A DNA stretch of 64,000 bases from Lachnospiraceae bacterium UBA7202 (GTDB lineage Bacteria > Bacillota > Clostridia > Lachnospirales > Lachnospiraceae). The position numbers were made by a program, and so were the translations under genes. The stretch lies in assembly GCA_002490705.1 (NCBI GenBank), contig DKUO01000048.1, forward strand, positions 15,498-79,497. The letters are read 5' to 3'. Below are positions 32,441 through 40,988 of the stretch, piece by piece (position 1 is the stretch's first letter; each line of letters starts with the position of its first letter). Under the pieces are notes generated by a model. That model was not told the origin of the DNA, made no database searches, and was given only the letters and a program-made list of their open reading frames with translations.

Positions 32441-33739
32441 TCAGCCCTCATAGTACGCCCGGAAAGCCCGCTCGGTATAAACCATATCCTCCACGGCACC
32501 GAACTCCCTGATTGAGTGCATCGCCAGAATCGGCGCGCCCATATCCACAGTGGGAATGGTGGTCAAACCGGAAAGCGCCGGGCCTATGGTAGAACCGCCC
32601 ACAATATCATTGCGGTTTACGAATTTCTGGCAGGGAACACTGGCCCGTTCGCAGGCTTCCATAAAATAAGCGGCGCTTATCGCCGTGGTGGCATACCGTT
32701 GAGATGCAGAATACTTAATCACAGGCCCTCCCCCTAAGACAGGGCGGGTTTCCGCGTCGTGCTTATCGCTGTAATTGGGATGTACCGCATGAGCCAGATC
32801 TGCCGATACGGAGGTGGAGCTGGCAATGGCCTGAAAATATCCCTCATCCGTCAATCCCAGATTTTTACAAATCCGGTTTAAAAGCTCCCGCAAAAGCCCG
32901 GAGTTCGCGCCCTGGGCGGTGGTGCTTCCCACCTCCTCGTTATCGAAGGCCGCAAGCATCTGACAGGCGGCTCCCGTCTTCGCCTGCATTAATGCAGAAA
33001 GTCCCGCATAAACCATGGACAGATCGTCGATCCGGGAGGCCGAAATAAACTCCTGATTTTTCCCCGTAAAAATCCCCTTCTGGTACTCATATAAAAACAA
33101 TTCATAATCCGCAATATCCGCTTTCTCTATTCCGGTTTCCTCCTGAATCAGTTGAAACAGATATTCTTCTTTTTCCACGCCCTCTTCCTTCCTACATAAA
33201 AGTGGCAGAAGATCAGTCTGCTTATTATAAGCGCTCTTTTCATTCACATCCCTGTGAAAATGAATGCAGAGATTGGGAATCAGAAAAACCGGCTTGTCAA
33301 TTTGAATCAGCTTTTCCCGCAAAGCGCCGTCCTCTTTCACAATCAACCGCCCCGCCATGGCGAGGGGCCTGTCGAACCAGGTATTCAAAATAGCGCCGCC
33401 GTAAATTTCCACATTGACTTTCACATAACCGTCCGGCGTCACGCTGCACGCGCCCGGCTTGATTTTCAGGCAGGGGGAATCGGTGTGCGCACCTATGATC
33501 CGAAATCCCTCCTTTGCAGGATTGCCTTTTCCGACTGTAAATGCGATAAGCGCCGAGCCGTTTTTCACCACAAAATATTTACCGCTCTTCTGCAAAGACC
33601 AGTTCTCCGTTTCCTTCAACTCCTGAAATCCCTGTTCCCGCAGCAACGCAACGGCATTTTCTACCGCATGATAGGCCGTGGGACTCTCATTTAAATATTG
33701 CAATAAATCCGCCGAAAATCTTTCTTCTTTCCTTTTCAT
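32441..33739 (-). CDS. apeB: M18 family aminopeptidase
   Basis: 432-residue cytoplasmic metallo-aminopeptidase. Metal ligands and family motifs are visible: IIGAHTDSPCLKIKP (His and bridging Asp region), AAFDNEEVGSTTAQGA (Glu-Glu), ISASRIDDLSM, and near the end IPTVDMGAPILAMHSIRE. It removes N-terminal, preferentially acidic, residues from peptides and forms a dodecamer in known members. The ATG has AGAGG upstream. It has its own promoter overlapping the tail of the ahcY terminator. Confidence 0.95.
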   Translation of the reverse strand: MKRKEERFSADLLQYLNESPTAYHAVENAVALLREQGFQELKETENWSLQKSGKYFVVKNGSALIAFTVGKGNPAKEGFRIIGAHTDSPCLKIKPGACSVTPDGYVKVNVEIYGGAILNTWFDRPLAMAGRLIVKEDGALREKLIQIDKPVFLIPNLCIHFHRDVNEKSAYNKQTDLLPLLCRKEEGVEKEEYLFQLIQEETGIEKADIADYELFLYEYQKGIFTGKNQEFISASRIDDLSMVYAGLSALMQAKTGAACQMLAAFDNEEVGSTTAQGANSGLLRELLNRICKNLGLTDEGYFQAIASSTSVSADLAHAVHPNYSDKHDAETRPVLGGGPVIKYSASQRYATTAISAAYFMEACERASVPCQKFVNRNDIVGGSTIGPALSGLTTIPTVDMGAPILAMHSIREFGAVEDMVYTERAFRAYYEG

Positions 33740-33795
33740 CGCAACCTCTTTTCTCCCGCCAACACATTTTCTTCTGGCAATCCGCTATCATATAC

Positions 33796-33824
33796 AGTAT
33801 ATCCATTCCCATTGCCAAAATCAA
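33796..33824 (-). promoter_or_regulatory. Promoter of the M18 aminopeptidase gene
   Basis: TTGATT, 17 bases, TATACT on minus, about 57 bp before the start. Confidence 0.5.
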
Positions 33825-33855
33825 TAAATCCGCACCCTGTTTCCAAGGTGCGGAT
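33819..33855 (-). terminator. Terminator after ahcY
   Basis: Perfect 9-bp stem ATCCGCACC / GGTGCGGAT with a 10-base loop, then TTATTGATTTT, starting 27 bp after the stop. Its tail is also the -35 of the next promoter. Confidence 0.75.
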
Positions 33856-33881
33856 ATCTTTTACTCCATCTATCTGTCTGA

Positions 33882-35129
33882 TTACAGCGCATAGCTGTTC
33901 AAATATTTCTCCTGCTCCGGCGTCAGCACGTCGATCTCCTTGCCGAGGAATGCCAGCTTCCTCTTCGCCACATCCTTATCCACTTCCTCCGGCACATCGA
34001 TCAGCTTCTCCTTCAACTCCTTGCCGTGCTCCACCAGATATTTCGCGGAGAGCGCCTGAATGGCAAAGCTCATATCCATGATCTCCGCCGGATGTCCGTC
34101 GCCCGCCGCCAAATTTACAAGACGGCCCTCTGCAAGCACGAAAATCCACTGGCCTGTGGGCAGCTTATAGCCCATGATGTTCTTTCTCTGCTCTCTGGTT
34201 TCTACCGCGTTGGCTTTCAGCCATGCCATGTCGATCTCGCAGTCGAAGTGACCCGCATTACAGAGGATCGCTCCCTCTTTCATTTCCGCAAAATCTTCCT
34301 TATCGATTACACCGTCACAGCCCGTCACGGTGATGAAGAAATCGCCTACCTTAGCGGCCTCCTTCATCGGCATCACATCGAATCCGTCCATGACCGCCTC
34401 AATCGCCTTGATCGGATCGATCTCTGTGACAATCACCCGCGCGCCAAGTCCTTTCGCCCTCATGGCCGTACCTTTCCCGCACCAGCCGTATCCCGCAACG
34501 ACCACAATCTTACCTGCCACAATCAAATTCGTGGTTCTGTTGATACCGTCCCAAACGGACTGGCCTGTGCCGTATCTGTTGTCAAAGAAATGCTTACATG
34601 CCGCATTGTTGACGCGCACCATGGGGAATTTCAATTCTCCCGCCTTATTCATAGCCTCAAGACGGATGATTCCTGTCGTGGTCTCCTCACAGCCGCCGAT
34701 AATATTCGGGATCAGGTGCTGCATCTTGGTGTGCACCATGGTCACCAGATCGCCGCCGTCGTCAATAATAATATTCGGCTCCGCCTCCAATACATGGCGG
34801 ATATGGGTCTCGTACTCTTCCGGCGTTGCATCATACCAGGCATGTACCTCAAGCCCTGCTTTGACAAGAGCCGCCGCCACATCATCCTGTGTGGAGAGGG
34901 GGTTGGAGCCCGTCACATACATTTCTGCGCCGCCGGCCGCCAGCACCAAGCACAGATATGCGGTCTTTGCTTCCAAATGTACGGACAAAGCCACCTTCTT
35001 ACCCGCAAACGGCTTTGACTCCGTGAATTCTTTCTCCAATGTGCGGAGCAGATCACAGTTTCTCTTCACCCACTCGATCTTTCTCTCACCGGATTCGGCA
35101 AGATTAACGTCTCTGATTTCGCTACTCAT
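33882..35129 (-). CDS. ahcY: S-adenosylhomocysteinase, short archaeal-type (possibly S-inosylhomocysteine hydrolase)
   Basis: 415 residues from the ATG at 35129 (AGGAGG upstream). The NAD-binding site is VVVAGYGWCGKGTAMRAKG, and CEETTTGIIRLEAM and DNRYGTGQSVWDGI are family motifs. It is the short form: it ends at EQEKYLNSYAL, without the C-terminal KPDHYRY tail of most bacterial enzymes. At the adenine-recognition strand it reads SVHLEAKTAYL instead of HMTVETA, replacing the Thr/Glu pair with Glu/Lys, as I recall for the M. jannaschii enzyme that prefers S-inosylhomocysteine. With an SAH/MTA deaminase gene two genes upstream, hydrolysis of deaminated SAH to inosine plus homocysteine is a real alternative to the standard reaction. 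Confidence 0.9.
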   Translation of the reverse strand: MSSEIRDVNLAESGERKIEWVKRNCDLLRTLEKEFTESKPFAGKKVALSVHLEAKTAYLCLVLAAGGAEMYVTGSNPLSTQDDVAAALVKAGLEVHAWYDATPEEYETHIRHVLEAEPNIIIDDGGDLVTMVHTKMQHLIPNIIGGCEETTTGIIRLEAMNKAGELKFPMVRVNNAACKHFFDNRYGTGQSVWDGINRTTNLIVAGKIVVVAGYGWCGKGTAMRAKGLGARVIVTEIDPIKAIEAVMDGFDVMPMKEAAKVGDFFITVTGCDGVIDKEDFAEMKEGAILCNAGHFDCEIDMAWLKANAVETREQRKNIMGYKLPTGQWIFVLAEGRLVNLAAGDGHPAEIMDMSFAIQALSAKYLVEHGKELKEKLIDVPEEVDKDVAKRKLAFLGKEIDVLTPEQEKYLNSYAL

Positions 35130-35174
35130 TGATAGTGTCCTCCTAAACTTTTTAATCAGCCGAATTTTTATTAT

Positions 35175-35202
35175 AGTGATGGTCGTCTGTCCTATCATCA
35201 CT
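35175..35202 (-). promoter_or_regulatory. Inverted repeat and -10 before ahcY
   Basis: AGTGATG / CATCACT arms around 14 bases, directly joined to a TATAAT on minus (35170-35175); the -35 (ATGATA) lies inside the repeat. It looks like an operator-controlled promoter. The leader of about 40 bases is too short for a known SAM or SAH riboswitch. Confidence 0.45.
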
Positions 35203-35226
35203 TATTATTTTTACGAGACTGCGGCT

Positions 35227-36459
35227 TTATACGCTTGTCTCGAAAAACATTTCCTTATACCAACATACCGTCTCCGTATAAGCCTGATAAATCATGTCAG
35301 TATCCACATTAAGCACGATAAGCTGTCTGCTGATTTCCTGCCAGTCCGCCGCCTCATAGCTTACCACAAAGGAGTATATATTCGCCAGATCTCCCGTTCT
35401 GCGCACCAACGCATCTTCAATTTCTTTAGAAACCGTAACTTTTTTGAGTGCCTCTTCCATAGGCATATTCAAGATAATATCCAGAATGGAAAACAGCCCC
35501 ATCAGAAAAACTTCCGCAGATTTCATCCCAAGTCCGAAAACCGGCGCAAGACACTCCATAAATTTTGCACGGAGCATGGATGTTCTGGAAACCTCATTGG
35601 GCCTGTCTGCACACAGTTCTTTTGTAATTACGGTATTAATCCATTTTTTTAACTCCCGCTGGCCCAGAATCGCCGCCGCATGACGAATGGATGTCACCTG
35701 AGAATTGATTGCAATGTGATTCACCATCTTTAAGAGCTCTACCACCAACGCAGTGTCGCGTCCGATCACATCCGCCGCCTTCGTCAACTCAAAGTCCACA
35801 TCATTGACAATGTTCATCAGCTCCAGATAATTAATTTTCAACGGGGAAACTTCCGTCTCACCCTTGGTAATCGGAATGCGATAGAATTTCCCTTCAAACA
35901 CATAAAAATCATCATCATCCTTTAAGCTGTCAAAAATATCCTGCGTGTCAATATTGCCCACGCAAATCTTAATCTGCGGATATTGGCGTTTAAAATAAAT
36001 CTTTACCTTAGAGAGGTCAACCTCCTTCTGGTCCAAAATGACATAGTCCATCAGGCGCAACAGCTCTTTATTTTCTTCATAGCGCTTTACGGGGAGCTTG
36101 GACATCGCCAGCCTATAGCCTCTCTCCTTCAGCTGTGTAAAACGGTTCCTGTAAGCATCGTTGTTCTCCACTTCGCCGTCAAACACCAGCACCACCCTGC
36201 CGCGAAACTCATCGCACTGGGATTCCAAGTCGGAAAACACCGCGATATGGCTCACCGGAATCAGTACGTTCGTTCCGGGTGAAAGAGTATCAATTCCAAT
36301 ATTGTGCACAATCTCTAAGCCTTCAATCTCAGCCAGTCCGTTGGGACTGCTCGATCCGAAAATCGGCGGATTCAAAAGACAGTTTTCCCGCTGTGAAGCC
36401 AGTGCATAGGCCGAAACCTTCATATCCTTGTCAAAATACGGTATCAATGTTGCCAGCAT
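35227..36459 (-). CDS. EAL/HDOD domain regulator with degenerate EAL
   Basis: 410 residues in the YuxH arrangement. The N-terminal ~200 residues follow the EAL barrel pattern (VVLVFDGEV, RGYRLAMSKLPV, YVILDQKEVDLSKVKIYF) but lack the E-x-L and metal ligands, so c-di-GMP hydrolysis is not expected. The C-terminal ~200 residues are an HDOD domain (YLELMNIVNDVDFELTKAAD, SIRHAAAILGQRELKKWI). Such proteins are signalling scaffolds in motility or stress. GGGAGG precedes the ATG. Confidence 0.85.
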   Translation of the reverse strand: MLATLIPYFDKDMKVSAYALASQRENCLLNPPIFGSSSPNGLAEIEGLEIVHNIGIDTLSPGTNVLIPVSHIAVFSDLESQCDEFRGRVVLVFDGEVENNDAYRNRFTQLKERGYRLAMSKLPVKRYEENKELLRLMDYVILDQKEVDLSKVKIYFKRQYPQIKICVGNIDTQDIFDSLKDDDDFYVFEGKFYRIPITKGETEVSPLKINYLELMNIVNDVDFELTKAADVIGRDTALVVELLKMVNHIAINSQVTSIRHAAAILGQRELKKWINTVITKELCADRPNEVSRTSMLRAKFMECLAPVFGLGMKSAEVFLMGLFSILDIILNMPMEEALKKVTVSKEIEDALVRRTGDLANIYSFVVSYEAADWQEISRQLIVLNVDTDMIYQAYTETVCWYKEMFFETSV

Positions 36460-36576
36460 TTCCGTTCCCTCCCCTACAATACACCATTACGCTATCCGCA
36501 GTGCCCGCTCAATTCCGCACTGCTCATTGCTTACGTGTAAATTATACCAAAAAAATTATTGAATTACCATATTTTA

Positions 36577-37878
36577 TCAATAAGTTTTCTTATCAAGCCC
36601 CATCCTGACAATGATATCCTGAATCTTTCCGTAGATCAGCCCCTCATCCATCGTCAAAATCTTACGTCCTTCCATCGTAATCTTTCCGTCGATTATGACT
36701 GTGTCGACTTCCGAACCGTTGGCGGAATAGGACAAGCCTGCAATCAGATTATTTCTGGGTGTAAGGGACGGCGTATTCAGATCAAGAATCGCCAAATCCG
36801 CTTTCTTTCCCACCTCAATAGAGCCAATCTCCTTCTCTAATCCCAGTGCCTTCGCCCCATTGATCGTCGCAATCCGAAATCCTTCCTTTGCGCTGACACA
36901 TTGAGGCGTCCTGCCCGTGCCCTTGTGAATCAAGGTAAGCAGGCTCAGTTCATGGAACATATTCAAACAGTTATTGCTGGCGGCGCCGTCCGTACCGAGA
37001 CATACATTGACGCCCGCATCAAGCATCTTTGCAATGGGCGCAAACCCATTCCCCAGTTTCATATTGCTGGCCGGGTTGGTCACCACACTCACGTTTTTCC
37101 GCTTCAAAATAGCAATGTCATCATCCGTCACCTGCACACAATGCGCCGCAATGGCCGGCACGTCGAAAATACCACATTTCTCCGCCAGCGCAATGGGCGT
37201 ACATCCATATTTCTCCTGAATCTGGCTGATCTCGCTTTCGCTTTCGGATAAGTGAATATGGATTCCCATATTTTCCCTTTTCGCTTCCTCAGCCACAATC
37301 TTCAAAAAGGCGTCGTCGCAGGTGTAGGGCGCATGAGGCCCCAGCCGGAAAGTAAGTCTGTCACAATCTGCCGCCGCATCCCGCTCCTCATAGGCCTGCC
37401 GCAGGCGCGACTGCCCTGCCTCATCGTTGCCGCTCCCCACAAGACCGCGGCAGATCACGGCACGCATACCCGATTCTTTTACCGCGCGGGTGGTCTGGTG
37501 AATATTCATCTGCATATCGTTAAAGCAGGTTGTACCGCTTTTCATCATTTCGATGATCGCCAGATTCGCTCCCCAATAGGTATCTTCGTCTGTCATCTGC
37601 TGCTCGATCGGATCAATCGTGCCAAAAAGCCAGTCCATAAAAGAAAGATCATCCGCCACATTTCTCATAAAAGACATATAAGAGTGGGTATGGCAGTTAA
37701 TCAATCCCGGTATTACCAGCTTATCCGCTCCGTCGATTACCTTGTCCGCACGAAAATCCGCCGGCTTACTGCCGATCCCTGTTATCCGGTCTTCCTCGAT
37801 ATAAAGTGACGTCTCTCGAATGACGTCCTCCGCACCTTCCGGCAACACTGCCAGAGCATCCTTAATCTCAATTCCCAT
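36577..37878 (-). CDS. mtaD: S-adenosylhomocysteine / 5'-methylthioadenosine deaminase-type amidohydrolase
   Basis: 433 residues of the TRZ/ATZ amidohydrolase family. Metal ligands are seen in PGLINCHTHSYMSF (HxH), GIHIHLSESESE (His), AIAAHCVQV (His) and CLGTDGAASNN (Asp). The family deaminates SAH to S-inosylhomocysteine, MTA to 5'-methylthioinosine and sometimes 5'-deoxyadenosine. It is near the short-type ahcY, which would supply the next step. AAAGGAAAC precedes the ATG. Guanine- or cytosine-type specificity cannot be excluded from sequence alone, but the active-site pattern is that of MtaD/DadD. Confidence 0.85.
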   Translation of the reverse strand: MGIEIKDALAVLPEGAEDVIRETSLYIEEDRITGIGSKPADFRADKVIDGADKLVIPGLINCHTHSYMSFMRNVADDLSFMDWLFGTIDPIEQQMTDEDTYWGANLAIIEMMKSGTTCFNDMQMNIHQTTRAVKESGMRAVICRGLVGSGNDEAGQSRLRQAYEERDAAADCDRLTFRLGPHAPYTCDDAFLKIVAEEAKRENMGIHIHLSESESEISQIQEKYGCTPIALAEKCGIFDVPAIAAHCVQVTDDDIAILKRKNVSVVTNPASNMKLGNGFAPIAKMLDAGVNVCLGTDGAASNNCLNMFHELSLLTLIHKGTGRTPQCVSAKEGFRIATINGAKALGLEKEIGSIEVGKKADLAILDLNTPSLTPRNNLIAGLSYSANGSEVDTVIIDGKITMEGRKILTMDEGLIYGKIQDIIVRMGLDKKTY

Positions 37879-37909
37879 ATATAGTTTCCTTTCATTCTTG
37901 TGGTTCTAT

Positions 37910-38869
37910 CTACTTATTTACGACATTCCTCTCTTCTCCGTCCAGAAATGCCTGAATATTTTTCATCACTTCCTCCACCACGCGCGTTCTTGCCTCTATA
38001 CTCGCCCATGCCATATGAGGTGTAATGATCAGTTTCGTGCTATCCTTGATTGTCGCTAACGGATTGTCCCTGCTGATCGGTTCCTTCTCCAATACATCAA
38101 GTCCCGCCGCCGCAATCTGTCCCTCCGTAAGCGCATCGTAAAGCGCCTGCGTTTCCACCACCGGCCCTCTCGCCACATTGATCAGAATAGCAGATTTCTT
38201 CATCTTGGAAAGGGCTTCTTTATTGATCAGCCCCCTCGTCCTGTCGCTTGCCGGGCAGTGCAGAGACAGAATATCCGACCGTGCCAGAAGTTCGTCAAAT
38301 TCCACTCTCTCATATTCCGTACAGCTGCTCTTGCCGGATGCGGAATAAAAAATCACCTTACAGCCCAAAGTCTGCACAACGCGCGCCACTCCGCGGCCGA
38401 TATTTCCCATGCCGACAATGCCCCATGTCTTTCCCGCAAGCTCTCCGAAGGATCTGTCAAAATTGGAAAACCGGTCCTGCGCGCCATACTCGCCGGATTT
38501 CACATAATTATCGTAATGAATCAGTTTTTCTTCCAACGCCAACGCCAGCAGGAGCGTATGCTGTACTACCGTCGCCGTGCTGTAATTCACCACATTTGCC
38601 ACCTTAATGCCCCGGCTCTTGCAGTACGCCAGATCCACATTGTCAAAACCCGTCGCAAACAGACAGATCAGTTTCACATTCGGCGCACATTTAAGCGTGC
38701 TCTCATTCATGGGCGCCTTGTTTGCAATCACAATATCCGCGTCTCTCACGCGCTCCGCTGTATTCTCCGCCACCGTATTAGGGTAATACTCCACTTCGCC
38801 GAACTTCTCAAAACAGCTTACATCGACATCCGTTCCCACGCTGTTCCGCTCCAAAACCACCAGTTTCAT
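37910..38869 (-). CDS. D-2-hydroxyacid dehydrogenase
   Basis: 319 residues from the ATG at 38869 (AGAGG upstream). The NAD(P)-binding motif is TWGIVGMGNIGRGVARVV (about 145-162). The catalytic Arg is in ILINVARGPVV, the Glu in LDVLEKEP and the His in IITPHMAWAS. Similar enzymes act on glycerate, hydroxypyruvate, phosphoglycerate or 2-ketoacids; specificity is not readable here. It lies 20 bp after the CofE-like gene and 31 bp before mtaD, suggesting one transcript. Confidence 0.93.
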   Translation of the reverse strand: MKLVVLERNSVGTDVDVSCFEKFGEVEYYPNTVAENTAERVRDADIVIANKAPMNESTLKCAPNVKLICLFATGFDNVDLAYCKSRGIKVANVVNYSTATVVQHTLLLALALEEKLIHYDNYVKSGEYGAQDRFSNFDRSFGELAGKTWGIVGMGNIGRGVARVVQTLGCKVIFYSASGKSSCTEYERVEFDELLARSDILSLHCPASDRTRGLINKEALSKMKKSAILINVARGPVVETQALYDALTEGQIAAAGLDVLEKEPISRDNPLATIKDSTKLIITPHMAWASIEARTRVVEEVMKNIQAFLDGEERNVVNK

Positions 38870-38889
38870 AGGCACCTCTTTCCATTCCT

Positions 38890-40080
38890 TTAACTTACAT
38901 AACTGTCAAAATATCCCTGAATCAAAACCACCGGCGTGCCCTTGTCGCCCGAACCGCTCGTCAGGTCACACAGGGAACCGATCAGATCGGTTAATCTTCT
39001 GGGGGTTGTTCCCTGGGACGCCATATCGCCTACCAGATTATCCTTCTTCTCCCTGATACGGTTGGAAATGGCCTCCTTAAGCGCCTCGCCGGACAAATCC
39101 TTAAAATCATTATCCGCCAGATACTTTAATTTCACTTCATTGGGCGTACCATCCAACCCCGGCGTGCTGGCAGGCGAAACGCAGGGATCTGCAAGCTCCC
39201 ATATTTTCCCTACCGGATCTTTGAACGCGCCGTCGCCGTACACCATAACCTCCACATGCTTGCCGGTGCGGTCCAAAACGGCCTTCTGAATATCCATCAC
39301 CAGACCGGTGCACTCCCTCGGGAACAATTTGATCGTGTCCTCGGTAGATTTGTTGGAACCAAGCAAGCCGTATTTCTCATTGCATCCGCTTCCGTTTACA
39401 GGCCGGTTGAGTATATCATCCAACCCGACCACTATTTCCGCACCTGCGTCCTTAAGTATCCTCTTCGTGCGCGCTCTCGTGTGAATATCGCAGTTAATCA
39501 CCTTTTTCGTATAAGGCAGAATACTGCGGCAGTCGTTAGCAAAGACAATCTCTACCTCCGCACCCGCATCCCTGATTAATTCTCCATAATATGCTACATA
39601 ATCCACTCCGGTAAACGGGTGCTTGTTTTCTCCGAAAAGCTCGCGGTATTTTTCCAAGGTCAATACATCGCTGTAGGGATTGATCCCCGCCTGATCCAAC
39701 TGATCCAGTGAGACAAGCTCATTGCCCACTTCGTCGCTGGGGTAGCTGAGCATCAGTACAATCTTCTTTGCCCCCATTGCAATGCCCCTTAAGCAGATCG
39801 CAAAACGGTTTCTTGACAGAATGGGAAAAATAACGCCGATCGTCTCACCGCCGAGCTTTTCCCTCACGTCCTGCGCAACCGCCTCCACCGACGCGTAGTT
39901 GCCCTGTGATCTCGCCACAACGGACTCCGTCACCGCGATCACATCCCTGTCGCGGATCTCAAATCCTTCCGCCTCAGCCGCTTCCATAACACTATCCACA
40001 ACAATCTTCGACAAATCGTCGCCCTGCCGGATGATCGGGCAGCGTATTCCTCTTGATACAGTTCCTACTTTTCTCTCCAT
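38890..40080 (-). CDS. CofE-like (F420-0:gamma-glutamyl ligase family) protein
   Basis: 396 residues from the ATG at 40080 (GGAAGGGG upstream). The N-terminal region has the ligase-family pattern: ISRG-like VSRGIRCPIIRQGDDLSKIV, RDRDVIAVTESVVARSQGNY and a metal/nucleotide region with VVGLDDILNRPVNGSG. CofE adds glutamates to coenzyme F420, but no F420 gene is present in the window and Clostridia of this group normally lack F420. A gamma-glutamyl (or similar) ligase acting on another acceptor is more likely. First gene of the run cofE-like, dehydrogenase, mtaD. Confidence 0.78.
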   Translation of the reverse strand: MERKVGTVSRGIRCPIIRQGDDLSKIVVDSVMEAAEAEGFEIRDRDVIAVTESVVARSQGNYASVEAVAQDVREKLGGETIGVIFPILSRNRFAICLRGIAMGAKKIVLMLSYPSDEVGNELVSLDQLDQAGINPYSDVLTLEKYRELFGENKHPFTGVDYVAYYGELIRDAGAEVEIVFANDCRSILPYTKKVINCDIHTRARTKRILKDAGAEIVVGLDDILNRPVNGSGCNEKYGLLGSNKSTEDTIKLFPRECTGLVMDIQKAVLDRTGKHVEVMVYGDGAFKDPVGKIWELADPCVSPASTPGLDGTPNEVKLKYLADNDFKDLSGEALKEAISNRIREKKDNLVGDMASQGTTPRRLTDLIGSLCDLTSGSGDKGTPVVLIQGYFDSYVS

Positions 40081-40181
40081 CTGATACCCCTTCCCTCTTT
40101 CGAAAATTATATCCTCTCTCATTGTGCCAAAAAAAGTTTGAAATGACAATAAATATGGGGAAAAATTTTTTTAAAAAACTC

Positions 40182-40212
40182 TTGACCCTCACGGAACGTC
40201 ATAGTGTACTGT
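40182..40212 (+). promoter_or_regulatory. MerR-type promoter with 19-bp spacer
   Basis: TTGACC, exactly 19 bases, TACTGT. The long spacer is the hallmark of promoters activated by MerR proteins through DNA twisting. The spacer holds an imperfect dyad (CCTCACG...CGTCATAG). It precedes the MerR gene itself, so it is probably autoregulated. Confidence 0.68.
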
Positions 40213-40244
40213 AATCATATCAGGAACAGGAGGCCACAGGATTT

Positions 40245-40988
40245 ATGAGAACAGTAAAGGAATTGTCAGGTATCACAGGTATCAGCGTGCGCACGCTTCA
40301 CTACTACGATGAAATCGGACTGCTTACGCCCACAGCGAAAAGTGAAGCGGGATACCGGCTTTATGACGATAAGGCCCTGGAGACACTGCAACAGATTTTG
40401 TTCTTCCGTGAATTTGACATTTCTCTCAAAGAAATCAAATCCATTATGGACAACCCTGCTCTTGACAAAAATCAGATACTACAAATGCAGCGTGAAATGC
40501 TTGTCGCAAAAAAGGCGCGCACTGAGCGTCTGATTGCCAGCATTGACGATATTCTGAGAGGAGAGAATAAAATGGATTTTACAATTTTTAACAAAACAGA
40601 GATCTCAGAAATGTTTCAGAACATGTTCGAACACATGCCGGAAAACATGAGACAGATTGCCATAGACGAATTTGGCGGCGTAGAACAGTGGCGGACCCAC
40701 TATATAGAAACCCTGTCGTCAGAAAAAATGCAGAAAACCTATGCAAAAATCGTCGAGTGGTACGGCGGAAAAGAATCCTATCTCAATGTCATTAAAAAAC
40801 CGATCGGCAAAGAAGTTGCCGCAAGTTATGACAAAAGGTTGGACGCGGTCCTGCAAAAACTGGCAGACAAGCGCGGCTGCCCCGTTGACGCTTTTGAAGT
40901 CAGGGAAATCGTTGCCGAGTATGGCGAAGGAGCTGCAGAATTCTTTGCCGATGCGGTAGAGTCCTTTTATCAAAGATCTGATTCTTAA
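40245..40988 (+). CDS. MerR-family regulator with TipAS domain
   Basis: 247 residues. Residues 1-70 are the MerR winged helix (RTVKELSGITGISVRTLHYY, EAGYRLYDD). A coiled-coil dimerisation helix follows (about 75-110). The C-terminal ~130 residues match the TipAS antibiotic-recognition domain (helical, ending AEFFADAVESFYQR). TipA proteins bind thiopeptides covalently and activate their own promoter; here the TipAS Cys that reacts in Streptomyces is not evident apart from the Cys in DKRGCPVDAF. The stop overlaps the LacI relic by 4 bp on the other strand. Confidence 0.9.
   Translation: MRTVKELSGITGISVRTLHYYDEIGLLTPTAKSEAGYRLYDDKALETLQQILFFREFDISLKEIKSIMDNPALDKNQILQMQREMLVAKKARTERLIASIDDILRGENKMDFTIFNKTEISEMFQNMFEHMPENMRQIAIDEFGGVEQWRTHYIETLSSEKMQKTYAKIVEWYGGKESYLNVIKKPIGKEVAASYDKRLDAVLQKLADKRGCPVDAFEVREIVAEYGEGAAEFFADAVESFYQRSDS

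Noticed and set aside
34026..35652. Long plus-strand frames opposite ahcY and the HDOD gene
   Set aside because: Shadows of well-recognised minus-strand genes.
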